Source: an uncultured Subdoligranulum sp. (GTDB lineage Bacteria > Bacillota > Clostridia > Oscillospirales > Ruminococcaceae). Taken from it: a stretch of DNA of 34,309 nucleotides. The stretch is from the NCBI GenBank assembly GCA_904374465.1, contig CAJFFY010000028.1, positions 1-34,309 on the forward strand, in the 5' to 3' direction. Shown piece by piece: positions 31,664 to 34,309 of the stretch. Position 1 is the first letter of the stretch, and every line of letters begins with the position of its first letter. A program made the position numbers and the translations under genes. A model generated the notes under the pieces. That model was given only the letters and a program-made list of their open reading frames with translations, did not search any database and was not told where the DNA came from.

Positions 31664-32503
31664 TTACCCTTCCTGGGTGGTCAGCCGCGCAATGTGCAGC
31701 GCCAGGTAGGCGGTTTCCTCGTTGGGAAGAAAGACGCCGTATTTGCGCAGCACAAAGGTGCGGATTTTTTCGGCACAGGCGGTGGCTTCGGGGTAGCCCT
31801 GCTGCATCTGCCGGAACAGGAAGTCGTCCTGGCTGTCCATCAGCTTGCCGGAGAAAAACCGCTCGGCAAAAAATTGCAGATGGCTGATGAACCGGGAAAA
31901 GTGGATGCTCTCACTGTCCACCTTGGCGTGCATACTGTAAGTGACAATGTTGGTCAGCTCCCCGATGAGCCGCGCCGCCTGCATGGCATCGTACCCCGCG
32001 GCGGGGTCCTGCCGGGCGTTGACGATGTGGAAGGCGATGTTGCCGGCTTCCTCCTGGGGCAGGGTGACGTGCAGCAGCGCCTCGGCCCGCTGCAGCCCCC
32101 GCAGCCCGATTTCGTACTCCTTGCGGTAGAAGTGCTTGATCTCCCAGAAGACCCGGTTGGAGACCACAATCCCCTTTTGCTGCCGCTCCACCGCAAAATG
32201 CAGGTGGTCGGTGAGCATCAGGTAGATGTGGGGCGACAGATGCACCCCCAGCGTGGCCTCGGCATCCCGGACAATCTCCTCGGTCAGGTCGAGATATTCC
32301 GGTGGGATGGAGGAAAACAGTTCCATCATGGGCTGGGCGTCCGGGTTGGACAACGGGATGAAAACCCGGTCCCCGGGCTGGCGGTCAATGGTCTGGCCGG
32401 GTTTGCGCCCGTAGCCGATTCCTTTGCCCAGCAGGATGGACTCCTCCCCGTTGTCCTCCTGCACCAGCACCACACTGCTGTTCAGCACCTTGCGGATCTG
32501 CAC
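31664..32503 (-). CDS. licT: BglG/LicT-family PRD transcriptional antiterminator
   Basis: A 279-residue antiterminator of normal size. An N-terminal RNA-binding domain (CAT, about 1-55, MQIRKVLNSSVVLVQEDNGEESILLGKGIGYG) is followed by two PRD domains. PRD1 has HLSPHIYLMLTDHLHFAVER and PRD2 has YSMHAKVDSESIHFSRFISHLQFF and ALHIARLT, with histidines that are phosphorylated by the PTS. The start is GTG (32501-32503) behind AAGGGGGGAG. LicT-type proteins bind a RAT hairpin and prevent early termination when beta-glucosides are present. The RAT element should lie upstream of the PTS gene, outside this window. The gene is third in the bgl operon. Confidence 0.93.
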   Translation of the reverse strand: MQIRKVLNSSVVLVQEDNGEESILLGKGIGYGRKPGQTIDRQPGDRVFIPLSNPDAQPMMELFSSIPPEYLDLTEEIVRDAEATLGVHLSPHIYLMLTDHLHFAVERQQKGIVVSNRVFWEIKHFYRKEYEIGLRGLQRAEALLHVTLPQEEAGNIAFHIVNARQDPAAGYDAMQAARLIGELTNIVTYSMHAKVDSESIHFSRFISHLQFFAERFFSGKLMDSQDDFLFRQMQQGYPEATACAEKIRTFVLRKYGVFLPNEETAYLALHIARLTTQEG

Positions 32504-32524
32504 CGCGTTCTCCCCCCTTTCCGC

Positions 32525-32537
32525 CCCCCTGCGGGGG
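32525..32537 (-). repeat. Small GC hairpin between GH1 and licT genes
   Basis: Five Cs (32525-32529) and five Gs (32533-32537) around a three-base loop, immediately next to the GH1 stop codon. It is too small and has no T-run for termination, and it does not look like a RAT site. Confidence 0.4.
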
Positions 32538-33992
32538 TCAAGTCAGGTCTTCCCCGTTGGAGGCAATGACCTTTTTGTACCAGTAAAAACTGTCCTTGCG
32601 GCTGCGCGCCAGCGTACCGTGGCCTTCGTCGTCCTGGTCCACATAGATGAAGCCGTACCGCTTGCTCATCTGGTTGGTGGACGCCGAAATCAGGTCGATG
32701 GGCGCCCAGCTGGTGTAGCCCCACATCTCGACGCCCTCGTCGATGGCCTTGCCCATCTCGGAAATGTGCTGGCGGAAATACTCGATGCGGTAGGGGTCAT
32801 GGATGGAACCGTCCGCCTCCACCGTGTCCTTGGCGCCGATGCCGTTTTCCACCACCATCAGCGGTTTGCGGTAGCGGTCATACAGCTCGATGAGGCTGTA
32901 GCGCAGCCCCTTGGGGTCGATCTGCCAGCCCCAGTCGCTGGAGGGCAGATAGGGATTCTTGACGCCCAGCACGGTGTTGCCGGGGGTGCGCTCGGCGTTG
33001 GGGTCCACCGACTCGGTCATCGTCATGTAGTAGCTGCAAGAGACAAAGTCCACGCAGCCCGCCTTGAGGATGGCGCCGTCCCCCGGCTCGGTGTGGATGG
33101 TAATGCCCTTGCGCTCGAACATTTTCAGGATCAGGCGGGGGTATTCGCCCCAGACCTGGACGTCGGCATAGAAGAGGTTTTCCAGGTTCTTGGCCTGGGT
33201 GGCCAGCTCGTCGTCCGGCGCGCAGGTGCGGGCGTAGGTGGTCAGCTTGGTGAGCATGCAGCCCACCTTGCTGCCGGGAATGATCTCGTGGCAGTCCTTG
33301 ACCACCAGGGCGCTGGCCACCAGCTGGTGGTGCAGCGCCTGGTAGCAGGTCTGCAGCATCCGGTCCTCCGGCACACGGGTGGGAATGATGCCCGCCGTGG
33401 TGAAGGGGTGCCGGATGATGCTGTCCACCTCGTTGAAGGTCAGCCAGTATTTCACCAGGTCCTTGTAGCGCACAAAGCAGGCGTGGCAGAACCTGGTGAA
33501 GCAATCGATGACCCGCCGGTCCACCCAGCCGTTGTACTTGGTGGCCAGGGCCAGGGGCATCTCGTAGTGGCTCAGCGTGACCAGCGGCTCAATGCCCAGG
33601 CGCCGCATCTCGGTGAAGAGGTCCTCGTAGAACTGCAGGCCCTTCTCGTTGGGCTCGGTTTCCTCCCCGGTGGGGAAGATGCGGGTCCAGGCGATGGAAA
33701 CGCGCAGCATGGTGAAGCCCATCTCGGCAAAGAGGGCCAGGTCCTCTTTATAATGGTGGTAGAAGTCGATGCCCCGGCGCTTGGGGTAGGCCGCGTCGCT
33801 GGGGTCGGCCATGGCCGCGGCGATGCTCTCGTCGCTCATGGCCATATGGGCCTTGTAATCTTTTACATCGGTGTTGGGTTTGTAGGTGGCCACATCCGCC
33901 ACGCTGGGGCCCTTGCCGTCCACGTTCCAGGCGCCTTCCACCTGGTTGGCCGCCACTGCGCCGCCCCAGAAAAATCCCTTGGGAAAACTCAT
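32538..33992 (-). CDS. GH1 6-phospho-beta-glucosidase
   Basis: A 484-residue GH1 enzyme (BglA/BglH/AscB type). It begins MSFPKGFFWGGAVAANQVEGAW. The acid/base is Glu188 in TFNEVD and the nucleophile is Glu382 in VVENGIGAKD. The late stretch TNQMSKRYGFIYVD contains the Ser-Lys-Tyr set that binds the 6-phosphate, so the substrate is a phosphorylated beta-glucoside rather than a free one. The gene overlaps the upstream PTS gene by ATGA and has GGAGG inside it, and licT follows after 34 bp. It would act in the cytoplasm on sugars delivered by the PTS permease. Confidence 0.95.
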   Translation of the reverse strand: MSFPKGFFWGGAVAANQVEGAWNVDGKGPSVADVATYKPNTDVKDYKAHMAMSDESIAAAMADPSDAAYPKRRGIDFYHHYKEDLALFAEMGFTMLRVSIAWTRIFPTGEETEPNEKGLQFYEDLFTEMRRLGIEPLVTLSHYEMPLALATKYNGWVDRRVIDCFTRFCHACFVRYKDLVKYWLTFNEVDSIIRHPFTTAGIIPTRVPEDRMLQTCYQALHHQLVASALVVKDCHEIIPGSKVGCMLTKLTTYARTCAPDDELATQAKNLENLFYADVQVWGEYPRLILKMFERKGITIHTEPGDGAILKAGCVDFVSCSYYMTMTESVDPNAERTPGNTVLGVKNPYLPSSDWGWQIDPKGLRYSLIELYDRYRKPLMVVENGIGAKDTVEADGSIHDPYRIEYFRQHISEMGKAIDEGVEMWGYTSWAPIDLISASTNQMSKRYGFIYVDQDDEGHGTLARSRKDSFYWYKKVIASNGEDLT

Positions 33993-34309
33993 ACCGTTGC
34001 CTCCAGTTTCATCAGGGCCGCGCCGGGCGCGACCGTGCCCTCGGCCACCGGCTGTACGGCGAACTTTTCGCCGTTGGTGACCACGATGGGTGTGGCTACA
34101 TCGTACCCTGCGGCCTTGATTTCGTCAAGATTGAATTTCATCAGCAGCTGGCCTTTCTTGACGGCGTCGCCGTTTTTCACCTGGGGCGCAAAGCCCTTGC
34201 CTTCCAGCTGGACGGTGTCCATGCCGATGTGCATCAGCAGTTCCGCGCCGTTCGAGCACACCATCGAGATGGCGTGCTTGGAGTCAAAGACCGACTCGAT
34301 GCGGCCGTC
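33989..34309 (-). CDS. Beta-glucoside PTS permease, EIIA domain (5' end outside window)
   Basis: Only the C-terminal 106 residues are present; the frame stays open through the window edge. They form most of a glucose-type EIIA domain: DGRIESVFDSKHAISMVCSNGAELLMHIGMDTVQLEGKGF, with both family histidines (HAIS and the phosphorylated HIGMD), then GDAVKKGQLLMKF and a tail rich in small residues. An EIIA at the C-terminus followed by GH1 and licT genes fits a BglP-type EIIBCA protein, but EIIB and EIIC cannot be seen here. It is the most upstream visible gene of the operon and overlaps the GH1 gene by four bases. Confidence 0.9.
   Translation of the reverse strand, partial: DGRIESVFDSKHAISMVCSNGAELLMHIGMDTVQLEGKGFAPQVKNGDAVKKGQLLMKFNLDEIKAAGYDVATPIVVTNGEKFAVQPVAEGTVAPGAALMKLEATV

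Noticed and set aside
31600..31680. RAT antiterminator element overlapping the licT-AEC hairpin
   Set aside because: No sequence resembling the LicT target hairpin overlaps the terminator stem. The expected RAT site would be upstream of the PTS gene, outside the window.

Overview
The window is a GC-rich, gene-dense stretch of a Firmicute chromosome. The best guess is an Oscillospiraceae/Ruminococcaceae gut commensal of the Faecalibacterium-Gemmiger-Subdoligranulum type. The reasons are strong AGGAGG ribosome sites, sigma-A promoters, LicT/PRD, RpiR and YtrA-type regulators, a CUT1 sugar importer without its own ATPase, two-subunit iron-sulfur serine dehydratase genes, and a nan operon of the kind found in mucin-feeding Clostridia. 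The assignment is inference from gene content, not from a marker gene. I saw no rRNA, tRNA, insertion sequence, integrase or CRISPR array.

Layout. (1) 1-2523: a small EamA transporter divergent from a MarR regulator - MATE exporter pair, with two tandem palindromes over the marR promoter. (2) 2597-10573: an RpiR-type regulator divergent from a sialic acid operon (substrate-binding lipoprotein, two permeases, NanA lyase, YhcH-family protein, NanE epimerase, ROK kinase). (3) 10624-12797: a TetR regulator converging on a radical SAM/SPASM-like protein whose upstream region holds a perfect 10-10-10 inverted repeat. (4) 12819-17539: a four-gene Gld-like ABC operon (ATPase, permease, GldG-like protein, DUF4340 protein). 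(5) 17710-24041: a YtrA-type GntR regulator, a membrane protein, three tandem paralogous membrane-anchored ectoproteins of about 470 residues, and an ABC ATPase. (6) 24047-28898: a tightly packed operon of MATE transporter, Gfo/Idh/MocA oxidoreductase, GNAT acetyltransferase and GH2 glycosidase. (7) 28973-30654: sdaAB-sdaAA serine dehydratase. (8) 30660-34309: a beta-glucoside PTS locus (3' end of the PTS permease, GH1 6-phospho-beta-glucosidase, LicT antiterminator) followed by an AEC-family carrier.

How it fits together. The nan operon imports a sialic acid and converts it through ManNAc and ManNAc-6-P to GlcNAc-6-P. Neither a sialidase nor an importer ATPase is encoded here, which points to scavenging of free sugar and a shared ATPase elsewhere. 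The PTS and GH2 loci add glycoside use. Two unrelated ABC systems are transcribed divergently from one 230-bp control region at 17540-17770. The second of these (17771-23997) is the best candidate for an undescribed system: it has YtrA-like operators before both the regulator and the structural genes, every gene junction from the first ectoprotein to the ATPase is an ATGA overlap, and its three ectoproteins are diverged copies of a family I cannot name.
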